A stretch of 64,000 bases of DNA, taken from contig DCVM01000012.1 of assembly GCA_002327985.1 (NCBI GenBank), forward strand, positions 1 to 64,000, read 5' to 3'. The stretch comes from Syntrophaceae bacterium UBA2188. GTDB taxonomy: Bacteria; Desulfobacterota; BSN033; UBA1163. The notes beneath the pieces are model-generated. The model saw only the letters and a list, made by a program, of their open reading frames with translations, did no database searches and had not been told where the DNA came from. The position numbers and the translations under genes were made by a program. Positions 18,852-27,441 of this stretch are shown piece by piece. Position 1 is the first letter of the stretch, and every line of letters starts with the position of its first letter.

Positions 18852-18942
18852 TCCTCCTGATTTGATAGTGGGGACCAGTCCATAATCCAAACTTACACAA
18901 AAAATGGCTCGCTATGCTTGCGAGGCACAATAGGGTGGATCA

Positions 18943-20007
18943 TCAATTTTCCTTTTTGCCGTAACCAAGCCTTTCTCCCATGTGCCGACCTGGTTTGAGT
19001 AATTCTAACGGTTTCACTTGAAAAGACTCCTTTATCCCCAAGACTTCTGTGATAGCATCTGCTATATCCTGGGGTTGTGGTAAAGCATAGCACTCCATGA
19101 AACCGCCGGGGATCGGGGAATTCGCAGCCCCAACCCTTTTAATTGGCGCATCCAGGTAATCGAAACCTTTTTCCATAAACTGCATTCCGATCTCAGCTCC
19201 CACACTACAGCGCAGCGTGTCTTCGTCAACAATAACCAATCGATGCGTCTTTTTAACAGACGATAGGATGGTCTCGATGTCAAGGGGTTCAAGCGTTCTT
19301 GGGTCAAGAACCTCCACATCCAGACCTTTCTCCTGTAATTGGTCAGCCACTTGCAGTGTCATAAAGACCATTAGCCCTGTGGCAACAACAGTCACATCTT
19401 TCCCCTCTCTCTTGATATCTGCCTGTCCGAAGGGGATGGTGTACTCCTCCTCAGGCACAAGGCCCGATGTCCCTGCGCCTACAAGAATCCGATGATAAAG
19501 GACGACAGTAGGGTTATTATCTCTGATTGCCGTCTTTAAAAGTCCTTTGAGGTCATAGGGAGTGGTGGGGATGGCAAGCTTCAATCCCGGGGTATGCATG
19601 ATATAGCCCTCAAGGCATTGGGAATGCTCTGGGCCACCACCTCCGAGATATCCCCCAATTCCGGCCAAGAAAGTGACAGGAATGGTAACCTTACCCCCAT
19701 GGATGTAACGCCACTTGGCTGCTTTATGAAACAGTTCATCAGCAGCAGGCATGAAGAAATCAACAAATCGGGAGTGGACGATCGGTCGATAACCAGCCAA
19801 CGCCGCCCCCACACCACAACCCAGGATTCCCGGTTCGGCTATGGGCACCTCTCTTAACCTCTTCGTACCGAACTTTTCTACCAAACGCACGGGCGTTAAT
19901 ATTGGATCAGCCTGGACATTCAAGCCGATGATGAATACTGTTTCATCCCTCGTCATTTCTTCTTCAAGAGCTTCAATAATGGCCTGTACGAATTTAATCT
20001 CTCGCAT
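18943..20007 (-). CDS. E1 component, beta subunit (pair 2), divergent
   Basis: A 354-residue E1-beta. The glutamate in VPIAEPG (Glu58) and the active-site His in GPEHSQ are kept, but two strongly conserved stretches differ: GEDV reads GLNV (28-31), and the usual (A/C)E(I/L)xFxDF reads VHSRFVDFF, losing the Glu. A C-terminal tail of some 30 residues extends past the length of pair 1. It is a relative of the pair 3 beta subunit. These changes may mean altered substrate or a partly specialised role; loss of function cannot be excluded. Confidence 0.88.
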   Translation of the reverse strand: MREIKFVQAIIEALEEEMTRDETVFIIGLNVQADPILTPVRLVEKFGTKRLREVPIAEPGILGCGVGAALAGYRPIVHSRFVDFFMPAADELFHKAAKWRYIHGGKVTIPVTFLAGIGGYLGGGGPEHSQCLEGYIMHTPGLKLAIPTTPYDLKGLLKTAIRDNNPTVVLYHRILVGAGTSGLVPEEEYTIPFGQADIKREGKDVTVVATGLMVFMTLQVADQLQEKGLDVEVLDPRTLEPLDIETILSSVKKTHRLVIVDEDTLRCSVGAEIGMQFMEKGFDYLDAPIKRVGAANSPIPGGFMECYALPQPQDIADAITEVLGIKESFQVKPLELLKPGRHMGERLGYGKKEN

Positions 20008-20027
20008 TTTTTCAATCTTCCTTTCTA

Positions 20028-21011
20028 TTATTCAGCATAGAGAGCTTTCTTTAATATTTCCTTCGGATCGGTCGGCATTGGATCTGCCCAAGCCAAACGA
20101 TCTGCCTCCTCCATCTCGTTTGCTGCCCCACCATCGATCTTTTCTATATCCACCTGGGTGAGAACTCCTTCTTTCAGTAACCGTTTTTGCGCCAGTTTAA
20201 TCGGATCCCTTTTTCTCCAAACCTCGATTTCCTCTTGAGTACGAGGCCTTCCTAATAAGGTATCGGGAAGGCCTACGGCGTGAGGCTGAATGCGATAGGT
20301 CTTGCATTCAATCAGGCTAGGCCCTTCGTCCGCTCTCGCCCGATCTATCGCGGTCTGGACTTCCTTGTGGACTGCAAAAACATCCTGCCCATCCACGACT
20401 TTTGCAGGGACACCATAACCAAAGCCTAAATCAGCAAAATCGTCTTTTGGATGAATTATTTTAACAGGTGTATTTCCCATAATTTGATTGTTCTCGACAA
20501 TAAATAGATTAGGAAGCTTCCACGTTGCAGCCATGATCATTGATTCATGGAAAGTCCCCCGTGCATAGGTCCCCTCTCCTTCGATCACCATGACTACCTG
20601 CTTTTTTCCCCGCAATTGCGCCGCAAGCCCCATTCCGACAGCAAGGGGAAAATGCCCACCGAGTGTCCCGCTCATGCCCGGAATGCCCAGCTTCATATCA
20701 CACGTATGAAATCCACTAACACCATCGCAGCAGCCGGTAATTCTACCATAATGTTCTGCCAAGATGATCCTGGCAGGGAGGCCCTTAATCAGAGTCTTAC
20801 TGATGGCGTGCCCCCGGTGAGAAGGAAAAAGATAGTCATCCTCCCTTAGAAAACTACATGCACCGACTCCTACAGCCTCCTGACCCTCACCACTATGAAA
20901 AAAGGTTGAAATTTTACCCGTCAGCAAGGCTTTCACCATCGTCTCATCCAGCTTCCGGACCCGCACCAGATTTGTGTAGAGTCGTATCTTTTGCTCCTTG
21001 GTCAGATCCAT
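20028..21011 (-). CDS. E1 component, alpha subunit (pair 2), with GEG in place of GDG
   Basis: A 327-residue E1-alpha. GQEAVGVG and the SHRGH segment are normal. The Mg/thiamine-diphosphate motif reads IEGEGTYARG (Glu146) followed by VENN (174-175), so the invariant Asp of GDG is Glu; the codon is GAG. Strongly similar to the pair 3 alpha gene, indicating tandem duplication and divergence. The ATG at 21011 is chosen for the AAGGAGG upstream, rather than an in-frame start 36 nt earlier. Confidence 0.9.
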   Translation of the reverse strand: MDLTKEQKIRLYTNLVRVRKLDETMVKALLTGKISTFFHSGEGQEAVGVGACSFLREDDYLFPSHRGHAISKTLIKGLPARIILAEHYGRITGCCDGVSGFHTCDMKLGIPGMSGTLGGHFPLAVGMGLAAQLRGKKQVVMVIEGEGTYARGTFHESMIMAATWKLPNLFIVENNQIMGNTPVKIIHPKDDFADLGFGYGVPAKVVDGQDVFAVHKEVQTAIDRARADEGPSLIECKTYRIQPHAVGLPDTLLGRPRTQEEIEVWRKRDPIKLAQKRLLKEGVLTQVDIEKIDGGAANEMEEADRLAWADPMPTDPKEILKKALYAE

Positions 21012-21093
21012 AGCCCCTCCTTTTATGCGTTTTTTGTCCCTAATCATTTTAAATAAACTTTTGTACGAAATATCTTAATCCACACCTTGAATA

Positions 21094-21180
21094 TCAAGGA
21101 ACTTTGTTCACCTTTTCCGCAATGTCCTTGTAGTCATGGATGCGGAGGATGATATCTCCCATCCGCTTTATCTCCGTACT
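21094..21180 (-). other. In-frame open extension after the pair 3 E1-beta stop codon
   Basis: Directly after the TAG of the E1-beta gene the same frame stays open for 28 codons to a TGA at 21094-21096. It contains an ATG at 21162 with GGAG upstream, giving a 22-residue peptide beginning MGDIILRIHDYKDI. It may be the lost tail of E1-beta, a short peptide gene or a chance frame. Confidence 0.2.
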
Positions 21181-22245
21181 CTAATTTTGTTTTACCTTTG
21201 TGATCCCTAAATCACCGAATGCTTTAACAGCGTCAAATCCAACTTTTTCTTTCTTCATATCACTAATATCCATATCTTTGCCCAAGACTTTCAGAATAGC
21301 AGCAGCGATGTCTGGGGGTTGAGGTAAAACATGTTCCTCTAAGTACCATCCTGCGGGAATGGGACAATTGGCGGCAGCCACCCTCTGGATCGGAGCGTCA
21401 AGGTAATCGAAAGCCTTCTCCATAATTTGCATGCCGATCTCCCCAGTCACACCGCATCGCAAGGTATCTTCATCGACGATCACCACTCGCTTCGTCTTTT
21501 TTACAGAAGTGACGATCGTGTCAATATCAAATGGCTCAAGCGTCCGTGGGTCAATGACCTCTACACTAATTCCCCTCTCCTGGAGTTTATTCGCCACCCC
21601 AAGACTCAAATCAACCATAAATCCTACTGCAACCACCGTGACATCTTTTCCTTCTTTTTTAACATCCGCCAAACCAAACGGGATCGTATACTCTTCATCA
21701 GGGATCTCACCTTTTTTAGTTAATAAAAGCTTATGATAAAGGTAAACTACAGGATCATCATCTCGAATGGCTGTTTTTAAGAGGCCCTTCGCATCATAGG
21801 GTGTCGTCGGAATAGCAATCCTCAATCCTGGTGTATGCATGATGAGGGATTCTACGGACTGTGAATGTTCCGAATCAGACCGTATATACCCGCCGGTGGA
21901 TGCCATATAAACAATGGGCATTTTCAACTTCATACCATGAGTAAACCGCCATTTGGCTGCCTTGTTACATATTTCATCTCCTGCGATGAGAAAGAAGTCG
22001 CTAAACATCAGCTCAGCAATGGGGCGATACCCCGCTAAGGCTGCTCCTACAGCTGCCCCTGCAATAGCATTTTCACTTATTGAGGTATCTAATACTCTGT
22101 CTTTACCAAATTTCTCAAATAAACCGTTTGTATGGGGAAACGTCCCTCCCCTCACACATTCTCCAAAGATAAAAACAGTCTCGTCTCTTTTCATCTCTTC
22201 CAAAAGAGCCTCATTAATGGCCTGAATAAATCTAACCTCTCTCAT
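21181..22245 (-). CDS. E1 component, beta subunit (pair 3)
   Basis: A 354-residue E1-beta. Expected features are present: GECV, the Glu in DTSISENAIAG, PIAELMFSDF and the active-site His in SEHSQS (the preceding residues, DSE, differ from the common GPQ/GPG). The C-terminal domain includes VDEDTLRCGV. It carries a C-terminal tail of about 30 residues like pair 2, and ends in TAG. GGGGGAG precedes the ATG. It pairs with the alpha gene 20 bp upstream. Confidence 0.9.
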   Translation of the reverse strand: MREVRFIQAINEALLEEMKRDETVFIFGECVRGGTFPHTNGLFEKFGKDRVLDTSISENAIAGAAVGAALAGYRPIAELMFSDFFLIAGDEICNKAAKWRFTHGMKLKMPIVYMASTGGYIRSDSEHSQSVESLIMHTPGLRIAIPTTPYDAKGLLKTAIRDDDPVVYLYHKLLLTKKGEIPDEEYTIPFGLADVKKEGKDVTVVAVGFMVDLSLGVANKLQERGISVEVIDPRTLEPFDIDTIVTSVKKTKRVVIVDEDTLRCGVTGEIGMQIMEKAFDYLDAPIQRVAAANCPIPAGWYLEEHVLPQPPDIAAAILKVLGKDMDISDMKKEKVGFDAVKAFGDLGITKVKQN

Positions 22246-22264
22246 TTTGGCTCCCCCTTTCTTT

Positions 22265-23239
22265 TCATTTCCAATAGAGAACCTGCTTCAATATCTGAGG
22301 ATCGGGTGCTGGACTCTCAGTCGCAAATCTCTCTGCCTCCTCCATCTCCTCTATTGCTTCTCGATCGATCCGGTCTACATCTGCCTGGGTTAGGACACCC
22401 TCTTTGAGGAGTCGCTCCTGAAAAAGGTTTACCGGATCCTTTTTCACCCAAGGTTCGATTTCCTCCGGAGACCTGAGTCCTGCACATCTTTTATCCACCA
22501 TGCCATAGGTATGGGGTTCGATACGATAAGTCTTGCATTCTATCAAGCTCGGCCCTTCTCCAGCTCTCGCTCTCTCTATAGCAGTTTGAAATGCTTCAAA
22601 GACTGCAACGACATCCTGTCCGTCAACCACTACTCCAGGCATTCCATAACCAAAAGCTAAATCCGCCATGTTCTCTTTTGGAAAAATATCGCTGGTCGGG
22701 GTGAAAACCATATACTGATTGTTTTCAACTCCCCACACAATAGGAAGCTTCCAATTTGCCGCCATCAGTGCAGCTTCATGGAAAGTCCCCCGACCATAAG
22801 TCCCGTCTCCCTGTATACAAACTACCACCTGTCCTTTAGCTCGCATCTTGGCAGCAATACCCATTCCGGCAGCCAGGACAAAGTCACCTCCTAATGATCC
22901 GCTTAGACCAGGGGCACCATATTCCATATCCGCAACATGAAGACAGCCCATACCCTGGCATGCACCGCTATTTTTGCTGAAGTGCTCTGCGATAAAGGCC
23001 CTGGGTGAGATACCTTTTGGGATTACCGTAGTAATACCGTGCCCTCGATGACAAAAAAAGATATAGTCATCCTTTCTTAAAAAAGTGGTAGCTCCAACAC
23101 CAACCGCTTCTTGACCTTTTTGGCTACTCCAGTGCCCGCAAACCTTCCCAGACAAAACGCCTTTCACCATTATTTCATCAAGCTTCCGGACTCGCACCAG
23201 ATTCGTATAGAGCTTCATTTTCTGTTCCTTTGTTAGCAT
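22265..23239 (-). CDS. E1 component, alpha subunit (pair 3)
   Basis: A 324-residue E1-alpha with a canonical thiamine motif QGDGTYGRG and VENN, and GQEAVGVG. The helix start MLTKEQKMKLYTNLVRVRKLDE is nearly the same as in the pair 2 alpha gene, so the two pairs are tandem duplicates. The segment after GQEAVGVG (CHRGHGITTVIP) differs from the other two pairs and probably shapes the substrate channel. The ATG at 23239 is preferred because GGAGG lies 7 nt before it. Confidence 0.9.
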   Translation of the reverse strand: MLTKEQKMKLYTNLVRVRKLDEIMVKGVLSGKVCGHWSSQKGQEAVGVGATTFLRKDDYIFFCHRGHGITTVIPKGISPRAFIAEHFSKNSGACQGMGCLHVADMEYGAPGLSGSLGGDFVLAAGMGIAAKMRAKGQVVVCIQGDGTYGRGTFHEAALMAANWKLPIVWGVENNQYMVFTPTSDIFPKENMADLAFGYGMPGVVVDGQDVVAVFEAFQTAIERARAGEGPSLIECKTYRIEPHTYGMVDKRCAGLRSPEEIEPWVKKDPVNLFQERLLKEGVLTQADVDRIDREAIEEMEEAERFATESPAPDPQILKQVLYWK

Positions 23240-23288
23240 ATATCTACCTCCTAACCACATTTCTCTAAAAATTAGTTTCGATTTATAA

Positions 23289-24248
23289 TCATGTGTGTGA
23301 AAAGAGTTTTAATCCCTTCGCCAACCCATGGAATCTATAAATCCAACCTCCGTCTAAACCGCCAACGGTTATATAGCCCTCATCTGTTTCTGGCTTGAAT
23401 GCTAAATTGGTAGTCAGAAGGTTCTTTCCTTCATCTCGACCTGGTATTAAAACCTGAGCCACCGGAATAGCTGCTTTATTTAGGACCAGAATTCTTCCAT
23501 GCCCTGCAAGAGTTTGATAGACGTTACCCTCTGAATCGACAGCGTTCGAGTCAGGCATTCCATCTCCCATAAAATTGTAAGCAACCGTAGCCGGAGGGTG
23601 AGCAAGCGATATTCCATCTTGCTGTATTTTTATATGAATTAATCGATTCAAAGCTGACTCAGCCACCCAGAGTTCATACCCAAAGGGAATGATGCTTGGC
23701 ATTGAAACTCCTTTTGGGACTAGAGAAATTCCATTGGCCGTCACAAGATTTGTAACAATCGGGTGGACTGTCTTTAGATCTGCCGAAAAACGGTAAACAC
23801 CACCCGTTAGACTGAAGGCGTTTTTAAAGTCTCCGAGATCGGTGACGTAGAAGTTCCCATCATAGTCAAAGACAATATCATCCGGAGCTATGGGTTTACC
23901 TTCGTACCTTACTTTTATTTCCCTCATATTACTCCCATCCGGATTCATCGCCATCACTTGCCCTGAAGGACAAACCAAATACAACCTTCCATCCTTATGG
24001 ATAGCACATCCAGCAGCCATGTAGGCTGGGTTGCTGAAGATTGTACTCATCTTTTTATCTGGTGTGATCTTAATGACACGGCCTTCAACGACCGAAGTGA
24101 TGAAGAGGTTTCCTTCTCGGTCGAATGCAGGAGCTTCAAGAATGGATGGATAGGGATTGATTTGTAACCAACATTCCGCCATGATTGTATAAATACTTTC
24201 TTCGGATGGTGGGATAAGAACTAAATCTTTTTTCGCTTTTTCTCCCAT
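23289..24248 (-). CDS. SMP-30/gluconolactonase-type beta-propeller protein
   Basis: A 319-residue six-bladed propeller protein of the SMP-30/gluconolactonase/LRE family. Blade-type segments recur (AFDREGNLFITSVVEGRVIKI; DDIVFDYDGNFYVTDLGD; NAVDSEGNVYQTLAGHGRILVL), with acidic/Asn residues where the divalent metal is held in the family. No signal peptide is seen, so it should be cytoplasmic. Family members hydrolyse lactones or organophosphates; here lactone opening in the pathway is inferred only. AAAGGAG precedes the ATG. Confidence 0.82.
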   Translation of the reverse strand: MGEKAKKDLVLIPPSEESIYTIMAECWLQINPYPSILEAPAFDREGNLFITSVVEGRVIKITPDKKMSTIFSNPAYMAAGCAIHKDGRLYLVCPSGQVMAMNPDGSNMREIKVRYEGKPIAPDDIVFDYDGNFYVTDLGDFKNAFSLTGGVYRFSADLKTVHPIVTNLVTANGISLVPKGVSMPSIIPFGYELWVAESALNRLIHIKIQQDGISLAHPPATVAYNFMGDGMPDSNAVDSEGNVYQTLAGHGRILVLNKAAIPVAQVLIPGRDEGKNLLTTNLAFKPETDEGYITVGGLDGGWIYRFHGLAKGLKLFSHT

Positions 24249-24302
24249 TTTCGCTCTCCTTTATTTAACGTTTAAATCAATGTTATAATGATGAAATAAT
24301 AA

Positions 24303-25091
24303 TTAGGCAATGAAGCCTCCATCCTGGACAAATGTTTGCCCTGTCACATAACTCGACGCATCAGAGGCTAACCAAATAGCTAATCCCTTAATTTCATTTG
24401 GCTCAGCTACCCGTCCCATGGGTGTAAATTTAGCGAATCTTTGAAGGTAAGGTTCTGCTACCTCTCGGGGTATAAACGTGGACTTGGTATCATGAGTCCC
24501 TGGTGCAATCGCATTGATTCGAATCCCATCCTTAGCATAGGCAACTGCCGCATGCCTTGTGAGAGCAATAATACCAGCCTTAGACGCCCCATAAGCATAT
24601 ATATTGGGGGCAGACCATTCCCAACACCCAGCCATCAGCCCGGCTACAGAAGCCGTGCTAATGATAGACCCTCTTTTCTGCTTTAGCATCACGGGTAAAA
24701 CGGCGCGCATGCAGAGAAATGTCCCCTTCAAATTAATGTTAATGCATGCATCCCAATCTTCAATCACAAGTTCATGAAGTCTTTTTTCAATGGAATGGCA
24801 CCAACCGGCATTATTGAACAAAATATCGATGGTTCCGAATCCTGATACCGTCTGATTGACCATGCGCTCGATCTGGTCCGGTTTGGATACATCCGCCTCA
24901 ATGGCTATGGCACGATGTCCAAACCTCTTTATGTCATCAACGGTTTCATCGGCAAACTTTTTGTTGATATCAGCACAGGCAACATCCGCCCCAAACTCAG
25001 CCATGGCCTCGCAATATGCCCGGCCAAGCCCGTGACCTCCTGCTGTAATCAGGGCAACCCTTCCTGAAAGATCAAAAATGTTCTTTTCCAT
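24303..25091 (-). CDS. SDR family oxidoreductase
   Basis: A 262-residue short-chain dehydrogenase. Cofactor loop TAGGHGLG, NNAGW, a catalytic serine in STASVAG and the pair YGASK; the active-site loop has an insertion (AGCWEWSAPNIYA) that is longer than in the other three SDRs here. Ends with the usual VQDGGF. It follows the neighbouring SDR (25110-25880) by 18 bp. Substrate unknown; an alcohol or hydroxyacyl-CoA is likely. Confidence 0.88.
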   Translation of the reverse strand: MEKNIFDLSGRVALITAGGHGLGRAYCEAMAEFGADVACADINKKFADETVDDIKRFGHRAIAIEADVSKPDQIERMVNQTVSGFGTIDILFNNAGWCHSIEKRLHELVIEDWDACININLKGTFLCMRAVLPVMLKQKRGSIISTASVAGLMAGCWEWSAPNIYAYGASKAGIIALTRHAAVAYAKDGIRINAIAPGTHDTKSTFIPREVAEPYLQRFAKFTPMGRVAEPNEIKGLAIWLASDASSYVTGQTFVQDGGFIA

Positions 25092-25109
25092 AACGAGACT
25101 CTCCTTATC

Positions 25110-25880
25110 TCAGCAGAGTGTAAAACCTCCGTCTACAGCCAAGTGACAACCCACAACGAATGAAGCCGAATCGGAGCACAACCACACCACTGCTTCAGCG
25201 ATTTCTTCTGGTAAGGCTATCCGTCCGATCGGTGTTGCCATTGCCATTTTTTCGAGGTCTGGATTCAAAGCTGCCAGACGCTCTACCCCTGGCGTTTTAG
25301 TAGCACCTGGCTGAACAGCATTAACACGGATGCCAAACCTGGCATATTCCAGGGCTGCTGTTCGTGTCAGTTGCAATACACCTGCTTTTGCAGCATTGTA
25401 CGGAGCATTTCCAATACCAGCTTTTACAGCAGCCCCTGAAGTGGTATTAACAATGACTCCAAATTTCTGCCGGAGCATCAATGGAATCTCATATTTCATG
25501 CATAGCCATACACCTTTCAAGTTGACACCTATGGAGCGATCCCAAAACTCCTCCGCGATATCAGCAGTAGGAACAATATCCTGAAGGGATGGAGGTATCA
25601 GTCCGGCATTATTGTGTGCAAAATCTAAACGTCCATAGGTGTCAACGATTTGTTTAATCATTTCTTCCACATCTCTTGCTTTAGAGACGTCACATTTAAT
25701 AAACAATGCTGTTCCACCAGCTTCTTTGATTTGGTGGACCGTTTCTTCGCCACCCTCTACAACAACATCGGCCACAACCACTCTTGCTCCTTCCCTGGCA
25801 AACAGCAACGCAGTGGCTCTCCCTATTCCCGAGCCTGCACCTGTGATGAGAGCCACTTTGTCTTTGAACCTTGGGGTCAT
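25110..25880 (-). CDS. SDR family oxidoreductase
   Basis: A 256-residue short-chain dehydrogenase. It has TGAGSGIGRA, NNAG, a catalytic serine in NTTSGAA and YNAAK, and ends VDGGF. GAGGAGG precedes the ATG. An acidic residue ends the second strand (VADV), which suggests NAD over NADP. It is the first soluble enzyme gene after the envelope-transport quartet. Confidence 0.88.
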   Translation of the reverse strand: MTPRFKDKVALITGAGSGIGRATALLFAREGARVVVADVVVEGGEETVHQIKEAGGTALFIKCDVSKARDVEEMIKQIVDTYGRLDFAHNNAGLIPPSLQDIVPTADIAEEFWDRSIGVNLKGVWLCMKYEIPLMLRQKFGVIVNTTSGAAVKAGIGNAPYNAAKAGVLQLTRTAALEYARFGIRVNAVQPGATKTPGVERLAALNPDLEKMAMATPIGRIALPEEIAEAVVWLCSDSASFVVGCHLAVDGGFTLC

Positions 25881-25941
25881 AATTCCTCCTCAGAATAAGC
25901 ACTCACGTTTATGCTTCACCACTGCAACCTTTCAAGTTTTT

Positions 25942-27384
25942 CTATTTCGCCTTTTTTGCGAAACTATAGATGTCAATGTCATCGCGCTTCATTGTTGGCG
26001 ACGGCACGACTAACATCCTATTAAATGTAGAATGAAGATCCACGTAGTCTCTTTGAACACCCGAAGCCATACAGACAAGGCCGATATCGGGGTGAAAAGT
26101 TGGTATATTGGTACTGTCGCGGTACAAGCGCCCCTTCCTGTCATAGTTTTCAGCATACAAGAGGAATAATGTTTCTTTATCAAAATAGAGGATTCGTTTG
26201 CTATAGACATAGTTTTTATCCAATTGAGTTAACTTAACCACATAGACAGGCCGTCGCTCGAACTCCATGTTCGCCCATTCATATCCTTTCTTCGAATTAA
26301 GATAGTATGCCCCATCCATATCAGAGGCTATAAACAGGTATTCTCTTTCACCAACCAGCTCATACTGGTATGGGTAATGGTTGGGAGATATTTTTTGATC
26401 AAAGCCCTCATTATCATCCGTGATGCCATCCTGTCCTCCCACCACATCCTGGGTATCTGTTGCCGACATCTTTCGAATACGCCTGATCGCACTAACGTAT
26501 AGCATCGCACCATCTATCTTGTCGGCATCTAAGTAATAGGTGAGTCCAATGGCACTTCCATATAAATCTCTCGGAGCAAGATATGCATATATGGCACCTT
26601 TATCCTCCCGCATATCCTTGGCTCGTTTATCATACCATCCATAAGGTTCAACAAAAACCCGCCCTTTAAGCTTAATCTGCGTCATCAGTCCCGTACCATC
26701 GCTATCTATCTTCAGATTCTTGTTAAATCCAATCGGTATGGTGTACCCATACATACCGTCCGCATAGGTGTAACGTTTCTTCCAATTGTAGATGATCTGC
26801 TGGGCTGCAAATTTTCCGGATGGCCTTGGAAATGGATAGCCGCTGATGTAGCTATCTTCAATAATGTAACCCTTATCGTCAAGCTTGGTACGTCCCATAT
26901 TCTCTTTCGTCGCCTTAGCGAGAGGAAGGGTCCAAAAATACTGCCGCGTGGGAATCACCTTAAACTCCGAAAAATTCCCAACATGAGGCGGTCCACCAGG
27001 TTTAAAAAAGCGCTCATATAATGGGGGTAACATTAGCTCCTTAAGGCCAGGGTATTTGTCCCTGTCTTGATAGGTGTAGGTGCCCGGTTTAATCTCCGGG
27101 GCAATCTTGCCCACCATATCCGGAGCCCTAAACCCAACCACATCCGCCCAGGCTCTTTTCATCGCCTCTATGTCATGGGTCATCTTCGAATAGTATTCAG
27201 GTGGGATGAGTTTATTCATGGGCAAAGCTTTGTAAAGTGGGCGCGGGTCATCAAAAATGGCCTTTGCCCCTTTAAGTCCATCGTGGGTGACGGTGATTTT
27301 TTGGCACCATGCACTGGGTGCCAGGATAAACAGTCCTAACAAGAGGACCAAAGTCACGATGAAAAACATCTTCGTCTTTTCCAT
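25942..27384 (-). CDS. DUF1329 family periplasmic/outer-membrane-associated protein
   Basis: A 480-residue protein with an N-terminal signal peptide (hydrophobic residues 6-24, ending near SAWCQ). The mature part matches the DUF1329 type: a long beta-rich fold related to LolA/LolB lipoprotein carriers, with GYPFPRPSGKFAAQQIIYNW and the repeated aromatic strands. DUF1329 genes are usually found beside DUF1302 and RND genes, as here. By analogy it carries a hydrophobic ligand between the RND permease and the outer-membrane barrel. The signal Cys is not in a good lipobox, so a soluble periplasmic form is favoured. Confidence 0.85.
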   Translation of the reverse strand: MEKTKMFFIVTLVLLLGLFILAPSAWCQKITVTHDGLKGAKAIFDDPRPLYKALPMNKLIPPEYYSKMTHDIEAMKRAWADVVGFRAPDMVGKIAPEIKPGTYTYQDRDKYPGLKELMLPPLYERFFKPGGPPHVGNFSEFKVIPTRQYFWTLPLAKATKENMGRTKLDDKGYIIEDSYISGYPFPRPSGKFAAQQIIYNWKKRYTYADGMYGYTIPIGFNKNLKIDSDGTGLMTQIKLKGRVFVEPYGWYDKRAKDMREDKGAIYAYLAPRDLYGSAIGLTYYLDADKIDGAMLYVSAIRRIRKMSATDTQDVVGGQDGITDDNEGFDQKISPNHYPYQYELVGEREYLFIASDMDGAYYLNSKKGYEWANMEFERRPVYVVKLTQLDKNYVYSKRILYFDKETLFLLYAENYDRKGRLYRDSTNIPTFHPDIGLVCMASGVQRDYVDLHSTFNRMLVVPSPTMKRDDIDIYSFAKKAK

Positions 27385-27441
27385 CTTTATCTCCTTTCTT
27401 TCAGCTTGGATTCATCTATGGTTAAACCTGTGATGGAGCCT

